Source: an uncultured Clostridia bacterium
GTDB lineage: Bacteria; Bacillota; Clostridia; TANB77; CAG-508
Direction of reading: 5' to 3'
DNA length: 64,000 nucleotides
NCBI GenBank assembly: GCA_948676835.1
Contig: CAPOZU010000008.1
Location: 20,661-84,660 of the forward strand
In this document: in pieces, positions 53,714-63,123 of the stretch
How positions within the stretch are numbered: the first letter of the stretch is position 1
Layout of the letters: each line of letters begins with the position of its first letter
Translations under genes and position numbers: made by a program
The notes under the pieces: generated by a model
Seen by the model: the letters and a program-made list of their open reading frames with translations, nothing else
Databases searched by the model: none
What the model was told of the DNA's origin: nothing

Positions 53714-54081
53714 ATATAAGTTTATTTTTCAACAATTTATGGATTTAATGTGTCCCTGAATGTACCGAAAAATAAGCTTTTTTGATTTACAGAGGGACAC
53801 ATTAATTTTGAAAGTGACAAAGATTTGTCAACATTTCTGGCAACAACGAAAAAAATAATTCTAGTCGGAAGCCATTTTGTTGCCAAGAATAATAAAAAGT
53901 GAGTATTTGCAATAGGTGTATAAAATGTTATGTAAAGGAAAGTGGTTTACAGGTGGAGTTGTTGACATGAATAATTGATTTAAAAAACATAATTTGCCAA
54001 ATAAGTTAGAGAGAAAAATAAATAATATATTATTATAATAAATTATGATATAATTAAAATATGTGAAAAGGAGTGAAAACT
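53714..54081. repeat. Gap with two inverted repeats between tRNA and defence gene
   Basis: 368 bases without a convincing gene. A 13-bp inverted repeat (TTAATGTGTCCCT, 53745-53757; complement 53793-53805) and a 9-bp one (TGGCAACAA, 53838-53846; complement 53877-53885) are present. They may be recombinase or mobility-protein sites at an element edge next to the tRNA genes. No duplicate of the tRNA 3' end was found by eye. The final 80 bases are extremely AT-rich and precede an AAGGAG. Confidence 0.6.
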
Positions 54082-57000
54082 ATGAAAGCATCGAAAAATG
54101 CATTTAAAGGTTATTCTTATCAAAAAAGTATATATACATATTTTTTATTAAAAATGGATTTGGAAAGAAAGATATCTAGTGTTGAAGCGGAAATTACACC
54201 AGAAGGACATAATTTTGATGATGTTCTAGTTTGCGAAAATGATATATTATATTATATACAGACAAAAAATTATGAAAATCTAAAAAAAGTAGAAATAACT
54301 AATAACGGAATAAAGTCTAATGGAGATTTGAGTATAAAAAGTGGAAAAGGAATAAATGTATTTATTTTAAAAAATGTACCAAAAGATATAGTAAAAACTA
54401 ATTCTAATATATTTGGATTAGAAGCTTATTTTAGCAATGAAGTATATATAATTCTAGCAGATGTTAATGAATTATTTGAGAATCTTTTTAATAAATATAA
54501 TAATAATTCTAGATTTAGTCAAATGTTAGTTTTTTCTGAAAAAATGGCATCTAATTCATGTAATTGCGTATGTATAGAAGATTTACCAGAATATAAATTC
54601 TTTTCAACTCAATTAATGGAAAAAACGATAAATATTAGAAAATTCACTATTAATAATGAAAATGGAATTAAATTTATAATTGGAAAACCAGGCGTTGGAA
54701 AAAGTCATTTGGTAAATGAAATAGAAGATACTAATAGTTTATTATATAGATTTTGGATAAGTGATCAAGATGAAAACAGATTAGAAAGATTACAATATAA
54801 AAATTTTATACAAGAATTAAGTATAAAATTATTTAATAATTTTGTGAAATATTCTGAAGAAGATATAATACAAAAAATATCTGATGATAAAAAATTAATA
54901 ATAATTGACGGATTGGACCATGTGGAAAATTATAACCCATCACAGATTGACAATTTTTTTGATTTTTTTACTAAACTAGAGCAAAATGGTAACATAAAAG
55001 TTCTAATATTATCAAGACCATTAAAAAAAGAAATACAATGGGATTGTCAAATTTTAGAAAATTGGACTAAAGATGAAACATATGAGTACATAAATTATAA
55101 ATACAATATTAAAGATTATGATATTATTGAAAAAATATTCGACATAACTGATGGTTATCCAATAATTACTGATTTTATAATTCAACATTATATGTATAGT
55201 AATGAAATTTTAGAAACAAATAAAATAAATGATATAAATGAATATTATGATAAAATAATTAAAAATGAAGAAATAAAAAATGAACTATCAGTTTTTTTAG
55301 TTACTAATAGTTATATAACTTATTATGAAATTGATAAGATATTTGGATATACTTGTAGTAAATTAATAAAATCATTTATTAAAAAACATAGATATTTATT
55401 TGAAATAAGATTAAACAGAATAACTTTGATTCATGATAGTTTAAATACATATTTAATACAGGATCAAAAAGGATTGAAAAAAATAAAACAACAATTGAAT
55501 CAATTTGTTTTAGATTCAATTAATAAAGATGAATTAAGATTTTTAGCAAGAATTGATAAATTTGATATTAGTAATGATGATAAAAAGAATATATTAATAA
55601 AATATTGTAATTTTGAAATGTTTAATAAACTATGTAGTAATAATATAGATATAGAAGGAATATTTGATTTTTATCTAAAGTTAAAAGATATTTTAGTAAA
55701 GAATAATTATGATGTTTTAAGTATATATCAATATTATGAATTTATTTTAATACTGACAATTGTAAAAAGAGATCATTTGAGTTTTTCAAATGCTTTACTA
55801 TATGAACAATTACGATATTATAAGAAAAATAAAATAAATATTCAGGATAATATATATAGCTCAAGAAATTTATTTTATATGTACTACACAATAATATCAG
55901 GAAATCCAAATTTATATAAAAAAATAATGTCTGATCAAAATTATGATGGAGATAATTTTGAAAACAGTTTATATGAGGATATATATAATGAAAAACATTT
56001 TTTTGATTCAGATAAAGAATTTGATGATATTGATAAATATGAACAAGATTATTTATTAAGTAATACTTTATCATCATACGAAAGAATGAAAAAATTTTCC
56101 AAATTTTTATCTTATATATTTATTAATAATTTGAAATATAAAAATTATTATGAAATAGTAAATAAATATATATATGAAAGTAATAAGATTGCTGTATTTG
56201 AATTAGAATTAATTTTTAGAAGAATAGGAATAAACGATACATATATGGCTAGTTGGTGTTTAAATTATGCTAGAGAAGAAATATATAGTAAGGGAAAATG
56301 TAGAGAAATAAATCCTTATATAAATTTATCATTAAAGCAATTAATTGATTATACAAGATTAGAGGGATCTTTTACATTAAATGAACAAATTACAGCATAT
56401 ATACGATTAGCTATAAAGGAAAAAAGAAATATAGATATACAAAATATAAATCAATATTATTGTATGTATTATAGAAGAAAAGATTATACGGTATATACAT
56501 TACCAATAGTTTTAAAATTACTATATGATGAAAAAATAATAAAAATTGAAGAAGCTATTGAAATAATTGATAATTCCCAACAAATGTCAGAAAAAGGAAT
56601 AACTCATATATTATGTGAATTTTTTAATATGTTAGATGAAAACACAATAAACTATATTTCTAGCAATTTAAAAGTGTTTTATATAGGTAATAAATATCAT
56701 TTTTACTTACATGGATTAAATCCAAAAGTTATAAATTCTTTGAATAAAAAATATGTAATTTATGAAATTGAATCAGAATTAGGAAGGCATATTAGAAGTA
56801 AATCAGTTGACTTTAATGATATTAAAAATTATTTAAATAGTGAGTATAAAGAGTTTGTATTAAATTTTATCATAAATTGGAAAATGAAAGTTTATAATGT
56901 TCCTAAAAATTATTGCTTTGATGATATTAGTATCAATTTTGAGTACAATGACGATAAAAATGAAGAATACGTTATTGGAAATTCATTTAAAAAAGGCTAT

Positions 57001-57324
57001 TTAATAGAACAGGATCTTGAATATATAAAATCTCAAAATATTACACACATAGAATTATCAAAATATTTAGACGGTTGGTATTCCAAATTCGCTATAATAT
57101 CTTTATATAATATATATGATAAAAGTGCATTAAAAAGAGATTTATTACAAATAATACACACAACATTAAAATATGGAAAAGAAAATATAAAATATGATGG
57201 AGATTATAATCATTATTTAGGAAATATTCCTCAATTTTTATTTAATATTGAATACAATGTAGATTGGCAAAAAATTAATGAAATTGTTAATAAGTTTTTA
57301 AAGATTTCTAAAATAATAATATAA
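54082..57324 (+). CDS. Avs-like STAND NTPase with N-terminal nuclease domain (antiphage candidate)
   Basis: A 1080-aa protein. The N-terminal 150 residues resemble Cap4/DUF4297-type restriction nucleases: GYSYQ near residue 10-14, acidic FDDVLV (45-50) and YIQTKN (58-63), the D...QxK pattern of PD-(D/E)xK enzymes. A STAND/NACHT ATPase follows with Walker A GKPGVGKSH (201-209) and Walker B KLIIIDGLDH (271-280). The remaining 650 or so residues are helical and probably sense an invader protein. This architecture is known from antiviral STANDs (Avs). ATG 54082 has AAGGAG 9 bases upstream. It is more AT-rich than its neighbours and sits on a probable mobile element. Substrate unknown. Confidence 0.75.
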   Translation: MKASKNAFKGYSYQKSIYTYFLLKMDLERKISSVEAEITPEGHNFDDVLVCENDILYYIQTKNYENLKKVEITNNGIKSNGDLSIKSGKGINVFILKNVPKDIVKTNSNIFGLEAYFSNEVYIILADVNELFENLFNKYNNNSRFSQMLVFSEKMASNSCNCVCIEDLPEYKFFSTQLMEKTINIRKFTINNENGIKFIIGKPGVGKSHLVNEIEDTNSLLYRFWISDQDENRLERLQYKNFIQELSIKLFNNFVKYSEEDIIQKISDDKKLIIIDGLDHVENYNPSQIDNFFDFFTKLEQNGNIKVLILSRPLKKEIQWDCQILENWTKDETYEYINYKYNIKDYDIIEKIFDITDGYPIITDFIIQHYMYSNEILETNKINDINEYYDKIIKNEEIKNELSVFLVTNSYITYYEIDKIFGYTCSKLIKSFIKKHRYLFEIRLNRITLIHDSLNTYLIQDQKGLKKIKQQLNQFVLDSINKDELRFLARIDKFDISNDDKKNILIKYCNFEMFNKLCSNNIDIEGIFDFYLKLKDILVKNNYDVLSIYQYYEFILILTIVKRDHLSFSNALLYEQLRYYKKNKINIQDNIYSSRNLFYMYYTIISGNPNLYKKIMSDQNYDGDNFENSLYEDIYNEKHFFDSDKEFDDIDKYEQDYLLSNTLSSYERMKKFSKFLSYIFINNLKYKNYYEIVNKYIYESNKIAVFELELIFRRIGINDTYMASWCLNYAREEIYSKGKCREINPYINLSLKQLIDYTRLEGSFTLNEQITAYIRLAIKEKRNIDIQNINQYYCMYYRRKDYTVYTLPIVLKLLYDEKIIKIEEAIEIIDNSQQMSEKGITHILCEFFNMLDENTINYISSNLKVFYIGNKYHFYLHGLNPKVINSLNKKYVIYEIESELGRHIRSKSVDFNDIKNYLNSEYKEFVLNFIINWKMKVYNVPKNYCFDDISINFEYNDDKNEEYVIGNSFKKGYLIEQDLEYIKSQNITHIELSKYLDGWYSKFAIISLYNIYDKSALKRDLLQIIHTTLKYGKENIKYDGDYNHYLGNIPQFLFNIEYNVDWQKINEIVNKFLKISKIII

Positions 57325-57326
57325 TG

Positions 57327-57358
57327 TAAACGGGATGTTTTTACATCCCGTTTATTTT
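57327..57358. terminator. Bidirectional terminator between defence gene and integrase
   Basis: Perfect 12-bp stem TAAACGGGATGT/ACATCCCGTTTA (57327-57338, 57343-57354) between the convergent genes at 54082 and 57360. Confidence 0.9.
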
Positions 57359-57359
57359 G

Positions 57360-58562
57360 CTATATTTCATAATCTTCAATTGATTTTGCAGTTTCTAAAG
57401 AATGATTATCAAATATGTCATTATTCAAGTAATATTCATTAACTTTCTTAAGTTCTTCTTCTTTGTATTTATTAAATACAGTAGTATATGTGTTTAGAGT
57501 TACATTTATATCAGTATGTCCCATTAATCTTTGAAGTGCAACTGCTCTCATTCCAGATTCAATACATCTAGTTCCATAAGTATGTCTTAAAGTGTGTGTA
57601 GAGATATTGTCAGAAATTCCAACTTTTTTTGCAATGCTTTTAAGTTTTCTATTTATAGTAGAATGAAGAACAAGACCTTCTTGTGGGGTTAAAAACAACA
57701 TTTCATCTTGATTATCTTGTGCAACTTTCATTTGTTCTAATATGTAAGGTAATATAAAATCAGGGGTAGGAAGTTCTCTTTTTCCAGCATAAGTTTTAGT
57801 TGTTTTTCCAATACATACTTTGTCGTTTTTGTCTGTTGTTAAAGTTTTATTCACTGATAAAATTCTTCTTTTTAAATCAAAATCACTATTCTTTAATGCT
57901 AAAGCTTCACCAACACGAAGTCCCATATATAGTTGTATTAAAAATACGTTTCTGTATGGAGTATCATATAATGTTGTATTTAAAAGATAATCAGTTAAAG
58001 CTTTTTGTTCATCAACTTCTAATGCTCTAAAAACTTTATCTTCTTTTTTACTTTTAGGTTTTATTGTTTCATACATAGGATTTTGATGTATATAACCTTT
58101 GTTTAAGCAATATTCAAAAGCATTTTTAAATTGAAAATAAACTTTTTGTATTGAGGAATTACTATAAATTTCTGTTAATGAATTTAAATAAGTTTGTATT
58201 TCTTCAGTTGTTATATCATTGATATTTTTATTTGCTAAATAGCATTTTTCAATTATTCTTATAGTGTCCATAGTTCGTGCATAAGCTCTATCAGTAATTA
58301 GATTTGTGTCCATTTTTTTATTTAATAACATTTTCATTAGTTTTATTAGTAGAATACCATTATTTTCTATAAAGATTTTATTATTCTTTTGAAGCATTAT
58401 TTCATCTAAATGTTGTCTTGCAAGTTCTTGTGTAGGAAAAGACTTTCTAATTCTTTTTTCTTTTCCAGTTTCTAAATCAATAAGAAAATATGAAGCAGTC
58501 CAATTATGTCTTGATTTATTGTAATATATACTACCATTTCCTGGATTAGGTTGTCTTGCTAT
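57360..58562 (-). CDS. int: Tyrosine integrase (Tn916 type), probable ATA start
   Basis: A 400-aa site-specific recombinase. It has an N-terminal AP2-like arm-binding region (PNPGNGSIYYNKSRHNW), a SAM-like core-binding domain, and the catalytic domain with MGLRVGEAL (Arg), HTLRHTYGTR (His, Arg), LMGHTDINVTLNTYTTV (His, Tyr). AGGAGGTGA on the minus strand (58576-58568) points to the ATA codon 58562-58560; the open frame extends to a TTG at 58628 but lacks an RBS there and would overlap the upstream gene by 55 bases. A non-standard ATA start is therefore proposed. Integrates or excises the element carrying the defence gene. Confidence 0.9.
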   Translation of the reverse strand: MARQPNPGNGSIYYNKSRHNWTASYFLIDLETGKEKRIRKSFPTQELARQHLDEIMLQKNNKIFIENNGILLIKLMKMLLNKKMDTNLITDRAYARTMDTIRIIEKCYLANKNINDITTEEIQTYLNSLTEIYSNSSIQKVYFQFKNAFEYCLNKGYIHQNPMYETIKPKSKKEDKVFRALEVDEQKALTDYLLNTTLYDTPYRNVFLIQLYMGLRVGEALALKNSDFDLKRRILSVNKTLTTDKNDKVCIGKTTKTYAGKRELPTPDFILPYILEQMKVAQDNQDEMLFLTPQEGLVLHSTINRKLKSIAKKVGISDNISTHTLRHTYGTRCIESGMRAVALQRLMGHTDINVTLNTYTTVFNKYKEEELKKVNEYYLNNDIFDNHSLETAKSIEDYEI

Positions 58563-58573
58563 AAAATCACCTC

Positions 58574-58852
58574 CTAAATCCTTTTGTCTAATTTCCACAA
58601 TAAATAAGATAATAACATTATTTTCCAAGAACGACCAATATTTATTGAAGGAAAATTTTTTTGATTAAATAATTCATAAGCTTTATTTTTTCCGATATGT
58701 AAATCTTTTGCAACATCTTTAACAGATATGTTTTTGAATGGATCATCTATATTATCAAATCCATATTCTATTAATAAGTTACTTATTGATTTATTTTCTT
58801 CTTTAGTATCAATTAATTCTATTTCAAAATTATCTTGTTCTAATTTTTTCAT
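58574..58852 (-). CDS. Excisionase-like helix-turn-helix protein
   Basis: A 92-aa protein with a MerR/excisionase-type DNA-binding region (ISVKDVAKDLHIGKNKAYEL, then FPSINIGRSWKI). It lies 11 bases upstream of the integrase, the usual xis-int order. ATG 58852 is used because AAGGAG precedes it at 58868-58863. It overlaps the end of the relaxase gene by 23 bases. Either Xis-like recombination directionality factor or a regulator. Confidence 0.75.
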   Translation of the reverse strand: MKKLEQDNFEIELIDTKEENKSISNLLIEYGFDNIDDPFKNISVKDVAKDLHIGKNKAYELFNQKNFPSINIGRSWKIMLLSYLLWKLDKRI

Positions 58853-59822
58853 TTTCTTTATTCTCCTTAATAATATAATCATTTACTAATTTCTTTAGTC
58901 TATCAATAGGAAAGTCAAATAAAATACTTACATATTCAAAAGTTTTACTTAAGCAATGTTTAAGCCAGTTATTATTATTTTTTACTTTGGAATATTCTAA
59001 TTTTAAATTAGTATAATCTTGTTTTAAATTTTCTATTTTTTCTAATGTAGAATCGTTTATAACTTTTATTTTTGTATATTGTTTTGTTAAAGTATTACAT
59101 TTCTTTATTATTCTTTTATAATCCTCTCTTAATAAATCTATATTATTTGTGTTAAGTTCTTGCTCAATATTAAGCGATTTTAGCTCAAATTCTTGTACTT
59201 CGTGATTAGTTATTGCTTTTAATTCTTTAATAGGAATATGGGCATTTTCACGAGTTCTACCTCTATCTAAATCAAAGCCAGCTTTAGTCATATATGAATA
59301 AAATCTGTCTTGAAGTTGTTTATAGCTATTTTTGCCTTTCCAAAATTCTGTGCAAGATATTTTATCAATAGATTTATTAGTCTTTTTATCTTTAGTATGA
59401 ACAACTGGAATAAATACTAAATGCAAATGAGGAGTTTTCTCGTCCATATGTACTTTACTTGAAATAATATATTGTTCTCCTAAGTCTTTATATGAACATA
59501 CAAATTTATGTGCAGTTTCAAAATATCTTTTAGTTTCAGCTTCTCCAATTTCTTCAAAAAACTCTTTATCAGATGTGATTATATATTCGCATACAACATT
59601 ACTTGTTTTCTTAATTTGTCCTTTTAAATGATATTGCCTTTTTATTTCATTAAATCTTTTAGAGTATGGAACATTACAAGGTTTTATAGAGTAATTTTTT
59701 ATAGAGTTAATTTTATTGATGTCTTTATTAGAGTAATTTGTATTTTTTCTTTCATTATGCCTAAAGATTACATTTAAGTTGTTTATTGTATATTTTGCAT
59801 TTCTTATTATTGCATAACTCAT
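58830..59822 (-). CDS. mobV: MobV-family relaxase
   Basis: A 330-aa Mob_Pre relaxase. It has MSYAIIRNAKY at the N terminus, the metal-binding HMDEKTPHLHL motif and a C-terminal coiled coil. It nicks oriT to begin mobilisation of the element by a helper conjugation system. The start is ATG 59822 after AAAGGA; the longer frame to 59840 lacks an RBS. No replication protein or type IV secretion genes are seen, so the element appears to be an integrative mobilizable element. Confidence 0.88.
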   Translation of the reverse strand: MSYAIIRNAKYTINNLNVIFRHNERKNTNYSNKDINKINSIKNYSIKPCNVPYSKRFNEIKRQYHLKGQIKKTSNVVCEYIITSDKEFFEEIGEAETKRYFETAHKFVCSYKDLGEQYIISSKVHMDEKTPHLHLVFIPVVHTKDKKTNKSIDKISCTEFWKGKNSYKQLQDRFYSYMTKAGFDLDRGRTRENAHIPIKELKAITNHEVQEFELKSLNIEQELNTNNIDLLREDYKRIIKKCNTLTKQYTKIKVINDSTLEKIENLKQDYTNLKLEYSKVKNNNNWLKHCLSKTFEYVSILFDFPIDRLKKLVNDYIIKENKENEKIRTR

Positions 59823-60349
59823 ATATCTTTTTCCTTTCACAAGAATATTTAATTGTAAAAGTGCACTTTTTAAGTAAGCCTACGAAGTATTGCTAGAATT
59901 CTAGCTTTATCTTTTGACTTAAATTACACAAGCAATTTTTTGCTATAACATACTAGAGGACTTTTTCAAAAGACCTCTGTATGATTAGGGGATACCCCTA
60001 ATAACCCCTAGCATAATCAATTTAAGTTCTCTATATAAAGGAATAGTATAGAATTTGATTATGCTAATTAAAATAAATTTCAAAACATATATAAGTTGCA
60101 ACATTATATAGTTTTATCATTTATTTTAATATCAAAAGTCCTTTAAGTAGAGGACTTTTGATGTTAGAAAAATTGTCTAGCCAATTTTTCTTTTAAGCAA
60201 TTCTCTGTAAGTTATCTAATAATCACGCGTATATTATTAAATAAGTTACATATCTTTTGTATTTTCTTATAAGAAATCTATATAAATTTGAATTGTTTAC
60301 TTTTTACAATACAAGAATAACATTTTTATGTAAACAAAGCAAAAAAGTC
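59823..60349. other. oriT-like region upstream of the relaxase
   Basis: Non-coding, with stacked hairpins: AGAGG..CCTCT (59955-59978), ATTAGGGG-ATA-CCCCTAAT (59984-60002) and a 12-bp stem ATCAAAAGTCCT/AGGACTTTTGAT (60133-60144, 60153-60164). The position directly upstream of a MobV relaxase suits its origin of transfer; the nic site cannot be set by eye. Confidence 0.5.
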
Positions 60350-60492
60350 AAATTTGCGTCCTATGCAACAAAATTTGCACTGTATGCAACTTTTTAGGCA
60401 AAAAGTGCCATTTTTACCCCTATTTTTATAAAAAATTACTCAAAAATTGATAAAAAATGCCAAAAAACACAAAATATTGCGTCTGACGCAAC
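60350..60492 (+). repeat. Three iteron-like direct repeats
   Basis: Related 20-base units at 60350-60369, 60371-60390 and 60473-60492 (AAATTTGCGTCCTATGCAAC, AAATTTGCACTGTATGCAAC, and a third with GCGTCTGACGCAAC). The first two are 21 bases apart (two helical turns), as expected for protein binding on one DNA face. They could be recombinase arm sites or a plasmid-type replication iteron array. Confidence 0.65.
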
Positions 60493-60583
60493 ATTTGTTT
60501 GAAAGTGTTGAAATATCAAGGAAAAGTTGATGTGAAAAAATAAAATTTTTTTGAAATTTGTTAATGTATATTAAAATAATAAG

Positions 60584-60612
60584 TTGAAAATAAGTATTGT
60601 TTTTGATAATAT
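60584..60612 (+). promoter_or_regulatory. Promoter of 60654 gene
   Basis: TTGAAA (60584-60589), 17-base spacer, TAATAT (60607-60612), 41 bases before the ATG. Confidence 0.55.
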
Positions 60613-60653
60613 TGTAAAAGAAAAATAGTAATTTATCTTTTGGAGGTATATGT

Positions 60654-61427
60654 ATGAAGAAAAATATTATTATTGTAATATGTGTGATATTAGTAATTAT
60701 ATTATTTGGAATAATGCTATTCAATAAAGAGAAAGAAATAGATAATACTAGAATAGATAAAACTGAATTTGAACATTCAACTATATATGATGAAGATGGA
60801 AATTTGCTATATGATATATCTAAATCAAAAGAAATTGAAGGAACTATTGAAAATACAACTATTCAAGGCATAGTGGAATTAAATCATAATGGATATATTT
60901 ATATATTTAATGGGCAACATTTTGGAGAATATGGACTTGAAATGAAAGAATATACTAGAGCTAATATCGATGATAAAAAACAAGAATGTATAGATTATTA
61001 CACATCCAAAAAATATGATACAAGTTATATTCAAGAGGGAGATATAATAATTTGTACTGGAGATTTAATAAAGTATAAATATACTATGGGCAATAATGAT
61101 TTTGATACAAGAGATAATTCAATTATTGTTTTAAAATCAAAAGATTATGATGCAATAAAAAAAGAAACTATAAATAATGAAAAAACAGTAATAACAACTG
61201 TTGTAGATTATTACAATACTTCTGGAGAAATATATATAAAATATGATATTTCTGATAAAGAATATAATTTGCCATTTGCATTGAAATTCAAAATTACAGA
61301 TGATACAGAAATTATTGGAAATATAGAAAGAGGAAGTAAAATAAAAGTACAATACCAAAACTTAAATGTACCATTAAATGAACTAGAATTAAAATCAATA
61401 GAAGTTATTAGTGATAACGAAATGTAG
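60654..61427 (+). CDS. Membrane-anchored extracytoplasmic protein, unknown
   Basis: A 257-aa protein with a single N-terminal membrane helix (about 3-22) and a beta-rich exterior domain. No family recognised. TTGGAGG precedes the ATG. The first gene of a right-hand run of small accessory genes. Confidence 0.6.
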   Translation: MKKNIIIVICVILVIILFGIMLFNKEKEIDNTRIDKTEFEHSTIYDEDGNLLYDISKSKEIEGTIENTTIQGIVELNHNGYIYIFNGQHFGEYGLEMKEYTRANIDDKKQECIDYYTSKKYDTSYIQEGDIIICTGDLIKYKYTMGNNDFDTRDNSIIVLKSKDYDAIKKETINNEKTVITTVVDYYNTSGEIYIKYDISDKEYNLPFALKFKITDDTEIIGNIERGSKIKVQYQNLNVPLNELELKSIEVISDNEM

Positions 61428-61439
61428 GAGTAAAACTAA

Positions 61440-61724
61440 ATGAATAAAAAAATAATATTTGTGATATTTACGATAATAATGTGGATTTTAGTGATAATTC
61501 CAACAATATTGATATTTAATAAATGTATGTATAGTTATGAAAATGGAATAAATATTGCATTGGAAGGAACGAAAATGGTATATGGAATATCAGCATTTAA
61601 AAGTACATTATCTCTTTATATAGCTTTTGGTTTTCCATTAGTTATTATATGGATAATTATATTTATTGCAACGATTATAATGACTATCTTTATGATGATA
61701 AAATATAAAAATCAAAAAAGTTAG
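61440..61724 (+). CDS. Small two-helix membrane protein
   Basis: A 94-aa protein with two hydrophobic segments (about 4-24 and 57-88). No motif. A weak GGAG precedes the ATG. It is 12 bases after the previous gene and likely co-transcribed. Confidence 0.5.
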   Translation: MNKKIIFVIFTIIMWILVIIPTILIFNKCMYSYENGINIALEGTKMVYGISAFKSTLSLYIAFGFPLVIIWIIIFIATIIMTIFMMIKYKNQKS

Positions 61725-61734
61725 AATAACAACG

Positions 61735-61745
61735 AATTACAATTT
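61735..61745 (+). repeat. Gene-boundary motif AATTACAATTT, copy 1
   Basis: First of five near-identical copies of (A)AATTACAATTT that occur just after a stop codon and before the next gene start: 61735, 62277, 62829, 63101 (AAATTACAATCT) and 63863. Confidence 0.75.
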
Positions 61746-61761
61746 GAAAGAGTGATAAAAT

Positions 61762-62271
61762 ATGGAAAATATTATAATTAGAAATATTGAAGAAAAAGAT
61801 ATTCCAGATGTTGTAGATATTCAAATAAATGGTTGGAAATCAGCATATAAAGGAATAGTTGATGACAATATTCTAAATTCAATGAATAGAAATGAAAGAA
61901 TTGAAAAAAGAAGAAATGACTATAAAGAAAATGGTTTTATAGTTGCAGAATTAAATAATCAAGTAGTTGGATTTTGCAGATATATTGATAGTAATAAGTT
62001 TACACAAGATATATCAAATATAGATTGTGAATTATTAGCACTATATGTTAATCCAGACTTAAAGTACAATGGTATAGGAACAAAACTATTTCAATTTGTT
62101 ACAAATGAGTTTAAAAGTAAAAATAGAACAAAAATGATATTATGGTGTTTAAAAGATAATGAGCCATCTAAAAAGTTTTATACAAAAATGGGTGGAAAAA
62201 TTATTAAGGAAAGAACAATAGAAATAGGAGAAAAAGAATATTTGGAAGTTGGATTTGAATATAATATCTAA
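61762..62271 (+). CDS. GNAT N-acetyltransferase
   Basis: A 169-aa acetyl-CoA-dependent acetyltransferase. The GNAT core has IRNIEEKDIPDVVDIQ at the start, motif A around YVNPDLKYNGIGTKLFQF (the pyrophosphate-binding turn) and a C-terminal substrate strand. Substrate unknown. Preceded by the boundary motif. Confidence 0.82.
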   Translation: MENIIIRNIEEKDIPDVVDIQINGWKSAYKGIVDDNILNSMNRNERIEKRRNDYKENGFIVAELNNQVVGFCRYIDSNKFTQDISNIDCELLALYVNPDLKYNGIGTKLFQFVTNEFKSKNRTKMILWCLKDNEPSKKFYTKMGGKIIKERTIEIGEKEYLEVGFEYNI

Positions 62272-62276
62272 CTGAA

Positions 62277-62288
62277 AAATTACAATTT
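62277..62288 (+). repeat. Gene-boundary motif AAATTACAATTT, copy 2
   Basis: Identical to the copies at 62829 and 63863; 5 bases after a stop codon and upstream of GGAGGGGAGG. Confidence 0.75.
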
Positions 62289-62305
62289 GGAGGGGAGGTA
62301 AGAAA

Positions 62306-62824
62306 ATGAAAGAGTTAGTAGATTTTGCAGTTTTAATAATAATATATTTTTGGAAATTTTATAAGAAATGGAAAGAAAAAGGTAGAGATGTACTGCTTGT
62401 AAATACTTTAATGTATATATACTTATCTTTTGTATTATTTTTTACCTTAATGCCTATAATAACATCTTTACCATTTATATTTAATCACCCATACGATTCA
62501 ATGAATTTAGTTCCATTTATTGATGTTTTAAATGGTAGAGGTGATTTTATTAGACAAGTGGAATTAAATGTGATAATGACAATTCCTTTTGGTTTTTTAA
62601 TGCCTTTAGTAAAAAAAGGAAATGTTAGACTATTAAAAGTTGTTTTTTATACTTTTTTATTAAGTCTAGGAATTGAGTTATTACAGCCTTTAATAAATGG
62701 TTTTAGATCATCAGATATAACGGATTTAATAACTAATGTCATAGGTGGAAGTATTGGATATGTTATGTATTTAATATTCAAACCGTTAACAACTAAAACA
62801 TTAGATTATATAAGTCATAGATAA
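62306..62824 (+). CDS. VanZ-like membrane protein
   Basis: A 172-aa VanZ-family protein with about four membrane helices and the family motifs LNLVPFIDVLNGRG, NVIMTIPFGFLMPL and GIELLQPLINGFRSSDITDLITN. VanZ proteins are linked to teicoplanin resistance and lipid-linked envelope functions. GGAGGGGAGG lies 10 bases upstream. Flanked by boundary motifs on both sides. Confidence 0.85.
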   Translation: MKELVDFAVLIIIYFWKFYKKWKEKGRDVLLVNTLMYIYLSFVLFFTLMPIITSLPFIFNHPYDSMNLVPFIDVLNGRGDFIRQVELNVIMTIPFGFLMPLVKKGNVRLLKVVFYTFLLSLGIELLQPLINGFRSSDITDLITNVIGGSIGYVMYLIFKPLTTKTLDYISHR

Positions 62825-62828
62825 TTAC

Positions 62829-62840
62829 AAATTACAATTT
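62829..62840 (+). repeat. Gene-boundary motif AAATTACAATTT, copy 3 (with partial duplicate)
   Basis: AAATTACAATTT at 62829-62840 directly preceded by a second AATTACA (62823-62829) that overlaps the VanZ stop codon. Confidence 0.75.
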
Positions 62841-62856
62841 ATGGAGTTGATAGTTT

Positions 62857-63102
62857 ATGAATAAAGAGATATTGTTATTAAATATAGATAAAGTTCATAC
62901 TACAAAAATGGGTATAGATAGAATTAAGAAAAATCTTAAACTAGATACAAATGATGTAGTTGATTATTGCAAAAATAAAGTTTTAGATAAAAAATGTAAT
63001 ATATATAAACAAGGCAAGAATTGGTATTGTGAAATTGATAATATAAAGATAACTATTAACTCATACAGTTATACGATTATTACAGCACATACTATTCACT
63101 AA
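62857..63102 (+). CDS. DUF3781-like small protein
   Basis: An 81-aa soluble protein resembling DUF3781 (TTKMGIDRIKKNL, GKNWYCEIDNIKITIN). Function unknown; such proteins are often mobile or cassette-borne. GGAG about 8 bases before the ATG. Confidence 0.65.
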   Translation: MNKEILLLNIDKVHTTKMGIDRIKKNLKLDTNDVVDYCKNKVLDKKCNIYKQGKNWYCEIDNIKITINSYSYTIITAHTIH

Positions 63103-63112
63103 ATTACAATCT
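63101..63112 (+). repeat. Gene-boundary motif AAATTACAATCT, copy 4
   Basis: Overlaps the stop codon of the preceding gene, one mismatch to the consensus, upstream of AGAGGTG. Confidence 0.7.
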
Positions 63113-63123
63113 AGAGGTGTAAG

